In this document: positions 32,612 through 44,400 of the stretch, one piece after another | How the letters are laid out: every line of letters starts with the position of its first letter | Position numbering within the stretch: the stretch's first letter is position 1 | NCBI GenBank assembly: GCA_020698575.1 | Contig: CM036255.1 | Location: forward strand, 35,153,271-35,217,270 | Source of the DNA: Bostrychus sinensis | Taxonomy: Eukaryota; Chordata; Actinopteri; Gobiiformes; Eleotridae | Direction of reading: 5' to 3' | Length of the DNA stretch: 64,000 nt | Position numbers and translations under genes: made by a program | Notes under the pieces: model-generated | Databases searched by the model: none | Told to the model about the DNA's origin: nothing | What the model saw: the letters and a program-made list of their open reading frames with translations, nothing else

Positions 32612-33142
32612 GAGTTAGTCCTGGTTTAGACCCGGTTCAGTTCTGGTTTAGCCCTGGTTTAGCCCTGGTTTAGACCCGGTTTAGACCCGGTTTAGTCCTG
32701 GTTTAGTCCTGGTTTAGACCTGGTTTAGACCTGGTTTAGTCCTGGTTTAGCCCTGGTTTAGACCTGGTTTAGTCCTGGTTTAGACCTGGTTTAGACCTGG
32801 TTTAGACCTGGTTTAGTCCTGGTTTAGCCCTGGTTTAGACCTGGTTTAGACCCGGTTTAGACCCGGTTTAGACCCGGTTTAGACCTGGTTTAGACCCGGT
32901 TTAGACCCGGTTTAGACCTGGTTTAGTCCTGGTTTAGACCTGGTTTAGACCTGGTTTAGACCTGGTTTAGTCCTGGTTTAGCCCTGGTTTAGACCTGGTT
33001 TAGACCCGGTTTAGACCCGGTTTAGACCCGGTTTAGACCTGGTTTAGACCCGGTTTAGACCCGGTTTAGACCTGGTTTAGTCCTGGTTTAGACCTGGTTT
33101 AGTCCTGGTTTAGACCTGGTTTAGTCCTGGTTTAGATCCATT
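32612..33142 (-). repeat. 11-bp minisatellite, array 6 (TGGTTTAGTCC on the + strand)
   Basis: About 48 units with CCGG and CCTGG variants. An internal block is duplicated (near 32830-32930 and 32990-33080). Confidence 0.97.
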
Positions 33143-34481
33143 CTAACTCACTTTCATTTTCCCTTTTCATCCATTTTTTAAAGTTTCTCTCAGCCACAAA
33201 CTGCATTTCTGACCAAACCAGAAACATCTTTAAAATAAAATGTTTAGTTTTTTGCCGTTGTTTGGATCAAGCTTAAAGCAGAATCAGTCAAAATCACTCA
33301 AAAACAACATTAAATACAAATCCATGAACACAAACTGGGAGCCTTTAAAAACAGTGCAACGTTCATCAAACACAAGGCTTTTACTTTGAAATTTACTGCA
33401 TTTTGGAACAAGTTAGGAAAAACTTTATCGTTTACAGTCGAATAAAAAGTCCTTTCATCAACACAAGGATGGAAATAAAATACGTTTTTATAACAGAAAC
33501 AGAAAACTGACAACAGGACTTTGAGAGTGCAAAGGCTCATGGGAATAAATACAATTAAATAAAAGTTATCTGAGCTCAAACTGAAGCTAAATCTGGGATA
33601 GTTTTTGCTGCAGACGCTTGTGCTTTGCTCTTTTTGCCTGAGCTCAGGACTTTTATAACCAGAGGAGGGGAGGAACCAGGAACTGTTACTCCAATATCTG
33701 CAAAGTAACCACATACTTTTACTTTAGTACTTTTAGTGAAGAAAATGTTCTTTGTGAGCAGCTTCTTAAAGCAGAACTCAGTCATTTTTCTCCCTCACTG
33801 ATGCCCTTCCTCAGGTGCGAGTGTGGATCTTCCTGCGCTTCTGTTTAAACTGCAGAGCCATTCTTTGTTTCTTCTATACACTCTTTTTTTTTTTCTTTTT
33901 TAATCTTTCAGCTGCTCCCTTTTCTTTCGGGGTCACAGTGATTTGGCCGGGTTTTTAACACACGGTGACTGGAGCAGGGAATGTGCCACTCGTTATCTCG
34001 GTTCTCACTTGTTTCGTTTCGTTTCGTGCCAGACTCTGACCACGTGAACAGAAGCGCTTTGTTTCTCAGTCAGGTTCTGTAGAAACTGCTCCACCTCCCG
34101 TTATAAAACACACTGGGATTATCTCTAACACTAAACTTCCTACAGAGTGTATTTATTGGCCGTGTGGTTAAATGAAAGTGTATTTCGCCGCTCGTTCTCA
34201 AGCAGAACGCCTCCTCCGCCCTCCGACTTATTGCCTTTTTCTCTCTCAAAGTGAGCCACAGCTGAGAGTTGCACCACGAGAGAAGCTTCAGAGATGAAAC
34301 GTCTCTCAAAAACCCGTAACTGTCTCCAAAACTCGCCAAACCGCTTTCCCTCTGAGTCTGCCGTAAACTTTAGGGACAAGACGAAGAAAAACAAAACCAA
34401 GGTAAGCACAGGAGGTCAGTTCTGCTCAACACGTCCTCGAGATCAGCTTTAGGTCGCTTTAGGTTTCTGTTCTGCGTCTAA
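33143..34481. other. Non-coding spacer
   Basis: No supported gene. The longest open frame (33714..33310, minus) is Cys/Ser/Phe-rich, lacks any recognisable domain and overlaps simple sequence. Confidence 0.4.
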
Positions 34482-37400
34482 AAGCTGAGTTATACTTCTG
34501 AGTCAAAGACATCGAGTCAAAGACATCGAGTCAAAGACATCGAGTCAAAGACATCGAGTCAAAGACATCGAGTCAGAGGCCTCGAGTCAGAGGCCTCGAG
34601 TCAGAGGCGTCGAGTCAAAGACATCGAGTCAAAGACATCGAGTCAAAGACATCGAGACAGAGGCCTCGAGTCAGAGGCGTCGAGTCAAAGACATCGAGTC
34701 AAAGACATCGAGTCAAAGACATCGAGTCAAAGACGTCGAGTCAGAGGCGTCGAGTCAGAGGCGTCGAGTCAAAGACATCGAGTCAAAGACATCGAGTCAA
34801 AGACATCGAGACAGAGGCCTCGAGTCAGAGGCGTCGAGTCAAAGACATCGAGTCAAAGACATCGAGTCAAAGACATCGAGTCAAAGACGTCGAGTCAGAG
34901 GCGTCGAGTCAGAGGCGTCGAGTCAAAGACATCGAGTCAAAGACATCGAGTCAAAGACATCGAGTCAAAGACATCGAGTCAAAGACATCGAGTCAGAGGC
35001 GTCGAGTCAGAGGCGTCGAGTCAAAGACATCGAGTCAAAGACATCGAGTCAAAGACATCGAGTCAAAGACGTCGAGACAGAGGCGTCGAGTCAGAGGCGT
35101 CGAGTCAGAGGCGTCGAGTCAGAGGCGTCGAGTCAGAGGCGTCGAGTCAGAGGCGTCGAGTCAAAGACATCGAGTCAAAGACATCGAGTCAAAGACATCG
35201 AGTCAAAGACATCGAGTCAAAGACGTCGAGTCAGAGGCGTCGAGTCAGAGGCGTCGAGTCAGAGGCGTCGAGTCAAAGACATCGAGTCAAAGACATCGAG
35301 ACAGAGGCGTCGAGTCAGAGGCGTCGAGTCAAAGACATCGAGTCAAAGACATCGAGTCAAAGACATCGAGTCAAAGGCGTCGAAACAGAGGCCTCGAGTC
35401 AGAGACATCGAGTCAGAGGCGTCGAGTCAGAGGCGTCGAGTCAGAGCCGTCGAGTCAGAGGCGTCGAGTCAGAGGCGTCGAGTCAGAGGCGTCGAGTCAG
35501 AGGCGTCGAGTCAGAGCCGTCGAGTCAGAGCCGTCGAGTCAGAGGCGTCGAGTCAGAGGCCTCGAGTCAGAGGCGTCGAGTCAGAGCCGTCGAGTCAGAG
35601 GCGTCGAGACAGAGGCGTCGAGTCAGAGGCGTCGAGTCAGAGCTGTCGAGTCAGAGGCGTCGAGTCAGAGGCGTCGAGACAGAGGCGTCGAGACAGAGGC
35701 GTCGAGTCAGAGCTGTCGAGTCAGAGGCGTCGAGACAGAGGCGTCGAGTCAGAGCCGTCGAGTCAGAGGCGTCGAGTCAGAGGCGTCGAGACAGAGGCGT
35801 CGAGACAGAGGCGTCGAGTCAGAGCTGTCGAGTCAGAGGCGTCGAGACAGAGGCGTCGAGTCAGAGCCGTCGAGTCAGAGGCGTCGAGTCAGAGGCGTCG
35901 AGTCAGAGGCCTCGAGTCAGAGGCGTCGAGTCAGAGCCGTCGAGTCAGAGGCGTCGAGTCAGAGGCGTCGAGTCAGAGGCCTCGAGACAGAGGCCTCGAG
36001 TCAAAGACATCGAGTCAAAGACATCGAGTCAAAGACATCGAGTCAGAGGCGTCGAGTCAGAGCCGTCGAGTCAGAGGCCTCGAGTCAAAGACATCGAGTC
36101 AAAGACATCGAGTCAAAGACATCGAGTCAGAGGCCTCGAGTCAGAGGCGTCGAGTCAGAGGCGTCGAGTCAGAGGCCTCGAGTCAGAGCCGTCGAGTCAG
36201 AGCCGTCGAGTCAGAGGCGTCGAGACAGAGGCGTCGAGTCAGAGCTGTCGAGTCAGAGGCGTCGAGACAGAGGCGTCGAGTCAGAGCCGTCGAGTCAGAG
36301 GCGTCGAGTCAGAGGCGTCGAGTCAGAGGCCTCGAGTCAGAGGCGTCGAGTCAGAGGCGTCGAGTCAGAGGCCTCGAGACAGAGGCCTCGAGTCAAAGAC
36401 ATCGAGTCAAAGACATCGAGTCAAAGACATCGAGTCAGAGGCGTCGAGTCAGAGACGTCGAGTCAGAGGCCTCGAGTCAAAGACATCGAGTCAAAGACAT
36501 CGAGTCAAAGACATCGAGTCAGAGGCGTCGAGACAGAGGCGTCGAGTCAGAGCCGTCGAGTCAGAGGCCTCGAGTCAGAGGCGTCGAGTCAGAGCCGTCG
36601 AGTCAGAGGCGTCGAGTCAGAGGCGTCGAGTCAGAGGCCTCGAGTCAGAGGCGTCGAGTCAGAGGCGTCGAGTCAGAGGCCTCGAGACAGAGGCCTCGAG
36701 TCAAAGACATCGAGTCAAAGACATCGAGTCAAAGACATCGAGTCAGAGGCGTCGAGTCAAAGACGTCGAGTCAAAGACATCGAGTCAAAGACATCGAGTC
36801 AAAGACATCGAGTCAAAGACATCAAGTCAAAGACATCAAGTCAGAGGCGTCGAGTCAAAGACATCGAGTCAAAGACATCGAGTCAAAGGCGTCGAGACAG
36901 AGGCGTCGAGTCAGAGGCGTCGAGTCAAAGACATCGAGTCAAAGACATCGAGTCAAAGACATCGAGTCAAAGACATCGAGTCAAAGACATCGAGTCAAAG
37001 ACGTCGAGTCAAAGGCGTCGAGACAGAGGCGTCGAGTCAGAGGCGTCGAGTCAGAGGCCTCGAGTCAGAGGCGTCGAGTCAGAGGCGTCGAGTCAGAGGC
37101 GTCGAGTCAGAGGCGTCGAGACAGAGGCCTCGAGACAGAGGCCTCGAGTCAAAGACATCGAGTCAAAGACATCGAGTCAGAGGCGTCGAGTCAAAGACGT
37201 CGAGTCAAAGACATCGAGTCAAAGACATCGAGTCAGAGGCGTCGAGTCAAAGACATCGAGTCAAAGACATCGAGTCAAAGACATCGAGTCAAAGGCGTCG
37301 AGTCAGAGGCGTCGAGTCAAAGACGTCGAGTCAAAGACATCGAGTCAAAGACATCGAGTCAAAGACATCGAGTCAAAGACATCGAGTCAGAGGCGTCGAG

Positions 37401-39157
37401 TCAAAGACGTCGAGTCAAAGACGTCGAGTCAAAGACATCGAGTCAAAGACATCGAGTCAAAGACGTCGAGTCAGAGGCGTCGAGACAGAGGCGTCGAGTC
37501 AGAGGCCTCGAGTCAGAGGCCTCGAGTCAGAGGCGTCGAGTCAGAGGCCTCGAGTCAGAGGCCTCGAGTTAGAGGCGTCGAGTCAGAGGCCTCGAGTCAG
37601 AGGCGTCGAGTCAGAGGCCTCGAGTCAGAGGCCTCGAGTTAGAGGCGTCGAGTCAAAGACGTCGAGTCAGAGGCGTCGAGACAGAGGCGTCGAGTCAGAG
37701 GCCTCGAGACAGAGGCCTCGAGTTAGAGGCGTCGAGTCAGAGGCCTCGAGTCAGAGGCGTCGAGACAGAGGCCTCGAGTCAGAGGCCTCGAGTCAGAGAC
37801 GTCGAGTCAGAGGCGTCGAGTCAGAGGCGTCGAGTCAGAGGCCTCGAGTCAGAGGCGTCGAGTCAGAGGCGTCGAGTCAGAGGCCTCGAGTCAGAGGCGT
37901 CGAGTCAGAGGCCTCGAGTCAGAGGCGTCGAGACAGAGGCCTCGAGTTAGAGGCGTCGAGTCAGAGGCCTCGAGTCAGAGGCGTCGAGACAGAGGCCTCG
38001 AGTCAGAGGCGTCGAGTCAGAGGCGTCGAGACAGAGGCCTCGAGTCAGAGGCGTCGAGTCAGAGGCCTCGAGTCAGAGGCGTCGAGTCAGAGGCCTCGAG
38101 TCAGAGGCGTCGAGTCAGAGGCGTCGAGTCAGAGGCCTCGAGTCAGAGGCGTCGAGTCAGAGGCCTCGAGTCAGAGGCGTCGAGACAGAGGCCTCGAGTC
38201 AGAGGCGTCGAGTCAGAGGCCTCGAGTCAGAGGCGTCGAGACAGAGGCCTCGAGTCAGAGGCGTCGAGTCAGAGGCCTCGAGTCAGAGGCGTCGAGACAG
38301 AGGCCTCGAGTCAGAGGCGTCGAGTCAAAGACATCGAGTCAGAGCCGTCGAGTTAAAGACATCGAGTCAGAGGCGTCGAGTCAGAGCCGTCGAGTCAGAG
38401 GCGTCGAGTCAGAGGCGTCGAGTCAGAGGCGTCGAGTCAGAGGCCTCGAGTCAGAGGCGTCGAGTCAGAGGCGTCGAGTCAGAGGCCTCGAGTCAGAGGC
38501 GTCGAGTCAGAGGCCTCGAGTCAGAGGCGTCGAGACAGAGGCGTCGAGTCAGAGGCGTCGAGTCAGAGGCGTCGAGTCAGAGGCGTCGAGTCAGAGGCGT
38601 CGAGTCAGAGGCCTCGAGTCAGAGGCGTCGAGTCAGAGGCCTCGAGTCAGAGGCGTCGAGACAGAGGCGTCGAGTCAGAGGCGTCGAGTCAGAGGCGTCG
38701 AGTCAGAGGCGTCGAGTCAGAGGCGTCGAGTCAGAGGCGTCGAGTCAGAGGCGTCGAGTCAGAGGCCTCGAGTCAGAGCCGTCGAGTCAGAGGCGTCGAG
38801 ACAGAGGCCTCGAGACAGAGGCGTCGAGTCAGAGGCCTCGAGACAGAGGCGTCGAGTCAGAGGCCTCGAGTCAGAGGCGTCGAGTCAGAGGCCTCGAGAC
38901 AGAGGCGTCGAGACAGAGGCCTCGAGTCAGAGGCCTCGAGTCAGAGGCGTCGAGTCAGAGGCCTCGAGACAGAGGCGTCGAGACAGAGGCCTCGAGTCAG
39001 AGGCGTCGAGTCAGAGGCCTCGAGTCAGAGGCGTCGAGACAGAGGCTCGAGTCAGAGGCGTCGAGTCAGAGGCGTCGAGTCAGAGGCGTCGAGTCAGAGG
39101 CGTCGAGTCAGAAGTGATGTTTGTCATCAGTTAGACTCAGAAGTGTAAACCAGCCTT
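34482..39157. mobile_element. Transposon-like unit with inverted ends enclosing a giant 14-bp array
   Basis: The left end (34482-34504: AAGCTGAGTTATACTTCTGA then GTC) matches the reverse complement of the right end (39134-39157: GACTCAGAAGTGTAAACCAG then CCTT) over about 23 bases with a few mismatches. Everything between is one tandem array. No clear target duplication was found. Confidence 0.5.
34500..39113 (+). repeat. 14-bp minisatellite (GAGTCAAAGACATC / GAGTCAGAGGCGTC)
   Basis: About 330 units. The left third is dominated by GAGTCAAAGACATC. The right third is almost only GAGTCAGAGGCGTC and GAGTCAGAGGCCTC, with GAGACAGAGGC variants. Multi-unit blocks are repeated (for example 35640-35760 and 35760-35870). 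Confidence 0.98.
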
Positions 39158-40339
39158 CACGCGGCCGCTGTGGCTGCTAAAGCTGAGCGCTGAAGTGAAA
39201 ACCGCTCCCTGATGCGTACGCCACGCTCGAGTCTGAGCAGGATGAAAGGATTTGAGAAAGTTTGGGGCCAAACTGTGAGGGCTCCAGACGACTGGGTCAG
39301 AGCGTCTCCAGAGCTGCAGCTCCTGTGGGGAGTTCCCAGTCTGCAGTGGTCAGGATCTATCAGTTCTTATCATTTCTTTTCTCTAGGTTTGCAACAAACT
39401 CCTGAATCAAGTCACTGATAAAATATTCCCATAACTGCTTCACCAGGTTTGAGAGCTGGAGACAGAGCTGTAGAGATTTTCTGACTGAACTGGAGCTGAT
39501 GAGCAGAACTGACGGACTCCGCAGAGAAACACACGAGGAGCAGCGCCGGCTTCATCCGTCCTCACACTCACAGTGTTTCTGAGGATTTTTCCACCGGACG
39601 CCGAGTGTTTTTGTCTCTGAAGACGTTTGGAAAAATTACATTAAACACGACCTGCTTCTGTCTTTCATTCAAACTAAAAACAAGCAGAAGAGACGCTGAC
39701 GGTTCCTCCCTCGATCCGAGTTCTGGAGTTTTAAACCTGAGCCGAGGCCACGTCACTCTGAAAGGTGCTTGGTATTTCACACTTTAGTTTTCAACAAACC
39801 AAGAACAAAGTGGAAAGTATCTACAGCTGCAGTCAGAAATAATTACCTCCCCAAGGATTTTAGGGACGTATCAATTAAGATTTTTTAGGAAGAGCTGGAG
39901 GCTTCTGCAGGTGAGGAATGGGCAGCGCCTCCACTGGACTCGGCTGCAAAACCTCTCAATTTCTTTCATTCACATCAATATAAAGTCTTTGAGGTTAATG
40001 TTGGACATTTCTGATGTCTCAGTAGATACTTTTACCCAAGTCATTTAGTTAAGTACTATTTTATAGAGTTTGTATGTTTTACTTTAAATTTTGTAGAAAT
40101 TTGAGGGGCAGCTTTTACTTAAGTCTTTAAGTATAAAATACTCTTTACGCTTTCTGTGCATTTACTTATGTACTTTTACTGCAGTATATATTAGTAACTA
40201 TAATTAAGTAACGATAATTCTGAGCCACAAAGCTCTGAAAATTCTTGTGAGTGATTTGAACGCAAGCTCAAACTAAAACTCCAGAAGACGATGAGTTCAC
40301 AGAAAAAGCCTCACATTTCGACAGAAAGCGTCGCTAATG
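39158..40339. other. Spacer downstream of rfx5
   Basis: This probably includes the rfx5 3' UTR next to 40340, although I saw no convincing minus-strand AATAAA. The part at about 40020-40210 is rich in ACTTTTACTTAAGTA-type words, a dispersed repeat also seen at 49570-49690 and 51240-51420. Confidence 0.4.
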
Positions 40340-41404
40340 TCAGCGTCCGTCACGTTTCCTCTCGGCGTCTTCTTCTTCGTTTTTAACCACGACCGACACC
40401 GAACTCGAGCTCGGCACATCCACCTCGACCGGCGTCAGCGTCAGCTCCACTTCTCGGTCCGGATTCAAAGCTGATGTCGTCGTCAGTGGCAAAACCGTGG
40501 CCGGATTCAGCGGCGCCGCTAACATGACCGGATTCGTCGTTACTGGATTTGTGTTGTTGGCGTTTCCTGGCCGCGGCGCTTTCTGAATAACCTCCACCAT
40601 TTGGCTCGAGGGCGCCAGCTCCCAGGGGTTTTGCAGCACCAGGACGGGCCTCGGCGGTTGGTGCGCGTGGTGCTTTTCGGCGTCGATGGCGAGCTGCCCG
40701 CCGAGCACTACGCCTCCTCTGGAATCCGAAGGCAAGTGGCTGAAGACGAGCGGATCTTGGATCACGTGGAGCTCGACGACGTTCGCGGCGGGCGCACTGG
40801 CGACGTTAGCGGCGGATGTAGCCTTCTGGATGACCCCGCCCGTTACCGAGGTGATGATGGGGGGCGCGGCCTGGGCGGGGAGCGCGGCGGGAAGTTGCGT
40901 GACGGCGGGCGCGGCTTGCGTCTCCTCTGGTCGTGGCTTTCTGGGGCGTCCTCGTTTGCGTTTGACGGGAGGAGGCGCGTTCGCTGCGATCGTCGGCGCG
41001 TTTTCGAGTCGTCTTTTCACTTTCTGTACGATCGAAGTTTGCGAGGTTGACGCCGCAGACGGAGAGCAGACCTGCTGCGTGGAGCTGGTGGCGTTTGTGG
41101 GCGGGGCTACGTTCTTCTCCGTCCTCTCGTACGACAGGCAGCTCTGGGGCAGGATCATGAGCGGGACCCCCTGCTGCTGCGGGAGGGTGGCCATGGCGAT
41201 TACCTTGACTCCGCCCCCCGCGTTAGCTGCGGCGGTGGCGTTGGTGTTAGCCACGTTAGCGGGGTTAGCCACAGCTGAAGCTCCGCCCACTGCGCCCGAG
41301 CTGTCTTTGGGAGCGAGAGACGGAGGAGACGAGCGGACGGAGAGTTTGTCAGGGATGGAGCTGCGCGGGAGGATCGTGGGCAGCTTCTTCATGTACGCCT
41401 CCAC
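40340..41404 (-). CDS. rfx5: rfx5 exon 10 (last coding exon)
   Basis: The acceptor is CCCTGTGTTCAG|GTGGAG. The exon is phase 0 with 355 codons including the stop. It begins VEAYMKKLPTILPRSSIPD and is then low-complexity Ala/Pro/Asn-rich. It carries the AT-hook-like KRKRGRPRK and an acidic end (KNEEEDAERKRDGR). Antisense frames across it are open only because of composition. Confidence 0.88.
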   Translation of the reverse strand: MEAYMKKLPTILPRSSIPDKLSVRSSPPSLAPKDSSGAVGGASAVANPANVANTNATAAANAGGGVKVIAMATLPQQQGVPLMILPQSCLSYERTEKNVAPPTNATSSTQQVCSPSAASTSQTSIVQKVKRRLENAPTIAANAPPPVKRKRGRPRKPRPEETQAAPAVTQLPAALPAQAAPPIITSVTGGVIQKATSAANVASAPAANVVELHVIQDPLVFSHLPSDSRGGVVLGGQLAIDAEKHHAHQPPRPVLVLQNPWELAPSSQMVEVIQKAPRPGNANNTNPVTTNPVMLAAPLNPATVLPLTTTSALNPDREVELTLTPVEVDVPSSSSVSVVVKNEEEDAERKRDGR

Positions 41405-44400
41405 CTGAACACAGGGAAGAGAATACAATTATTCCACTAAAATCCATCAGGCCTCCTTTAAAATAATCAGCTTCTTCCTCTTAAGGCCCTGTTAAGTCTG
41501 GGTTACATATAAACATATAAAACATTACCCCTGTCCTCACCACAGAGAGCAAAAGTGAATCCATTTTCATGTTTTAACTCTAAAAGCAGTTTGTTTACAT
41601 AATTCCACAGATTTGTAAATAAAAGATGAATTATTTCCTGTTCCTTCCTTTCCTGGTCTCTGAGTCGCTCTAACATTGATTTAATCCATTTTTACTTTGC
41701 TCTGAAACTCAGCTTCTTCCTCTTAAAGCCCTAGGAGGCGGGGCTACACTCACTGTTATCCAATGGAATTATAAGGAATTATTTCCCACAATGCACTGAG
41801 AAAATTATGTTTTTGTTTGTGTATTGTTTAGCCTCTGACTGACAGAGGAATGAACAGGATTTAACATTTCTGTATTGGAACGGCAGCAGAGGGAAAATAA
41901 GGAATTTTAATGGGAGTCAATGGAACTTAAAGGACTGGGAGAGGAAGAGAGGTTTTTATCTGGACAAGAGAAAATTTAGTTCCAGTTATAACGCTAAAAT
42001 TTATTTATTAATAAACATCTTTCTTTGTCAAATGTCATCAGCCTAGCATAAAAAATGACAAAATGAGAGCAAAAAATACGTTAGACAAACCCTAAAATGA
42101 GTCAGGGCCTGAGGGTTAAAGCTCCCTGTTCCTCTCTGTGACCCTGTTCTAACGTGCCCTCAGACCTGCAGTAGTGTTCTGTCTGAGTAACCCTGTACGC
42201 TGAGGCGCTGTCCTTCTCCAGAGCTGAAAACGCTGGGTCTCAGGGTGAAACCAGGAAGTGCTCCTGCGCGTTTCTAAAGCGCAGACACCGTCACCGGACT
42301 CGCTCTGATCATTTCAGCCTCAAACCTCCGTCACTACGAAATATATCTGTTAGCATCATGTCGCTAACAGCTGTGCTAGTTAGCCATTTTATGCTCTGTT
42401 CAGTACCCAGCGTTGCCAGCAGGGGGCGACAGACTCCTAAGCTGTCATTAATTCATCTGTACGAGCTGAGAGGAGTTTGTACCGGTTTATTTCAGAGAAG
42501 TGTATTCCTGACGTGACAGAAGTAAAAACAGCTGAGGTTTATTCAGACCAGGGCTGCAACTAACGAGTTAACGATTCACCTGTTCATTATTTTTCATTAT
42601 TTTTTACAATTAATTGATTAATAATCAGATAGAGAAGTCAATATGTGATCTCTTACTAAATTTTACCCAGTTGAAGCTACAAGATATTTTCATTCATTCA
42701 TTCATTTTCTACCGCTTATTCCCGTTAGGGGTCGCGGGTGACTGGAGCCGTAGGCGGGGCCTGGACAGGGCTTGTCGCAGGGCTGACACAGAGACGAACA
42801 CAGACAGACAACCATTCACTCTCACATTTAGAGTCACCAATTCACCAACACATGCATGTCTTTGGACGGTGGGAGGAAGCCGGAGAACCCGGAGAGAACC
42901 CACGGTAACACGGGGAGGACATGCAGACTCCACCCAGAGAGATTGTGTGATGATGTGATGGTCGGCCCGGGGCTCGAACCCACGACCTCCTTGCTGGGAG
43001 GTGAGAACGCTAACTGCTCTGCCACCAGTGCACCCCACAAGATATTTTATACAATCAAAAACACAAATTATATTTTACTTGTATATTTTGTTAGAGTTTC
43101 TGTGGATTTACTGCTCTGACTTGGCAATGAAACCACTTCTCTCAGCACATGAAGTGTTTAAAAGTATCTGTATATTCTAAAATATAATTAATCGATTACT
43201 GAATTAGTTGACAATTATTTTAATAATTAGGGCTGTAACGATACAGTAACTGTATCGATTTTTTCCTATGATACAACATCGATACACATGAGCTTGTATT
43301 GAATCGTATCGTTTCTAGGAAGTGAATATCGATACACATGAAGTATCGATCGATAATATCAAAAATAGAAATTTGTATGTTAAAATAAAAACAGATATGG
43401 CTTTTTGGAGATATATTTTTAATTAAATAAAATGTTATATTTAACTTTTCTTCGCTCTCTGTCTCTGGACATAACCAACCCCGGCCGCGGTGCTGCATCT
43501 GAGAGGAAACTTTTATGATTTTTGGCCAGAAGTTGCTGTATCGATTATCGATACGAAGGTGTTGAATCGTATCGAACTGTATCGTTCCAAATTAGCCGAT
43601 ATCGTTGTTGAATCATATCGAAACACTTCTAATCGATGCATATCGTATCGTTGTAAAAACAGTATCGTTACAGCCCTAGTAATAATCAACTGTATTAGAT
43701 CACAGCCCTAACTCAGACGTCACAGTCACAGTCCCGCTGTTCTCCTCCCAAACTCACAGAACAGTCTATACTGACCTCTAGAGATCAATGATGCATTATG
43801 GGAAACTTTTAAGGGCTCTAGGTTTCCTTCGGAACAATGGTGTTTTAGGGCCAAATATTTTTTTAAATACAGCACTACAAGAATAAATTTGTAAAATATC
43901 AAGATTAAAGTTGTAATTTTATGAGAATAATGTTGTAATATTTCGAGAATAAAGACGTCTGACGACATTCGGACACAGTTCTGGTGTTTTCCGTGGAGTA
44001 ACGTTCAGCATTTCAGCAGTGAGTTCCATTCCTTACCTGTAGGCGGCGCCCCACTGCAGGTCTGACGGAGGAGGCGGCAGGCTGCGGCTCCACTGAGGAT
44101 TTAACTCGGTCTCCGGACTTTAGCGAAGAGGAAACGCAGGAGTCTCCGGACTCTCTCTGTAAAAAAACAGAAGCAGCTCAGTAAGTATTTCTGTTTAATG
44201 ACAAAGATATCAGAAAATAAAGATAAAATAAATATTTATAATGTGTGTTTCTGAGAACGCAGCTGTGACGAACTTTCTGTTCTGAGGCCGAGTCCGAGTC
44301 CGGCTTAGAGACGCACGGAGTCTTCTTTATCACTTTGTACGGTTTGGCAGGACCTCCTGAAAAAAACAGACAAAAAACAGGAATAAACCAAGACTAAACC

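Larger units (their letters stand above)
42549..43710. mobile_element. Outer hAT-type MITE interrupted by two later insertions
   Basis: The left end CAGGGCTGCAACTAACGAG and right end ...TAGATCACAGCCCTA are flanked by ATTCAGAC (42541-42548) and ACTCAGAC (43711-43718), matching at 7 of 8 bases. Removing the SINE (42691-43036) and the second MITE (43228-43678), each with one copy of its target duplication, leaves about 345 bp. Confidence 0.65.

Noticed and set aside
33310..33714. 134-codon frame on the minus strand
   Set aside because: No recognisable domain, no splice context, and the composition looks like translated AT-rich non-coding DNA.
40601..41408. Antisense frames of 149 and 240 codons over rfx5 exon 10
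   Set aside because: They follow from the GC-rich composition of the real exon on the other strand and have no family resemblance.
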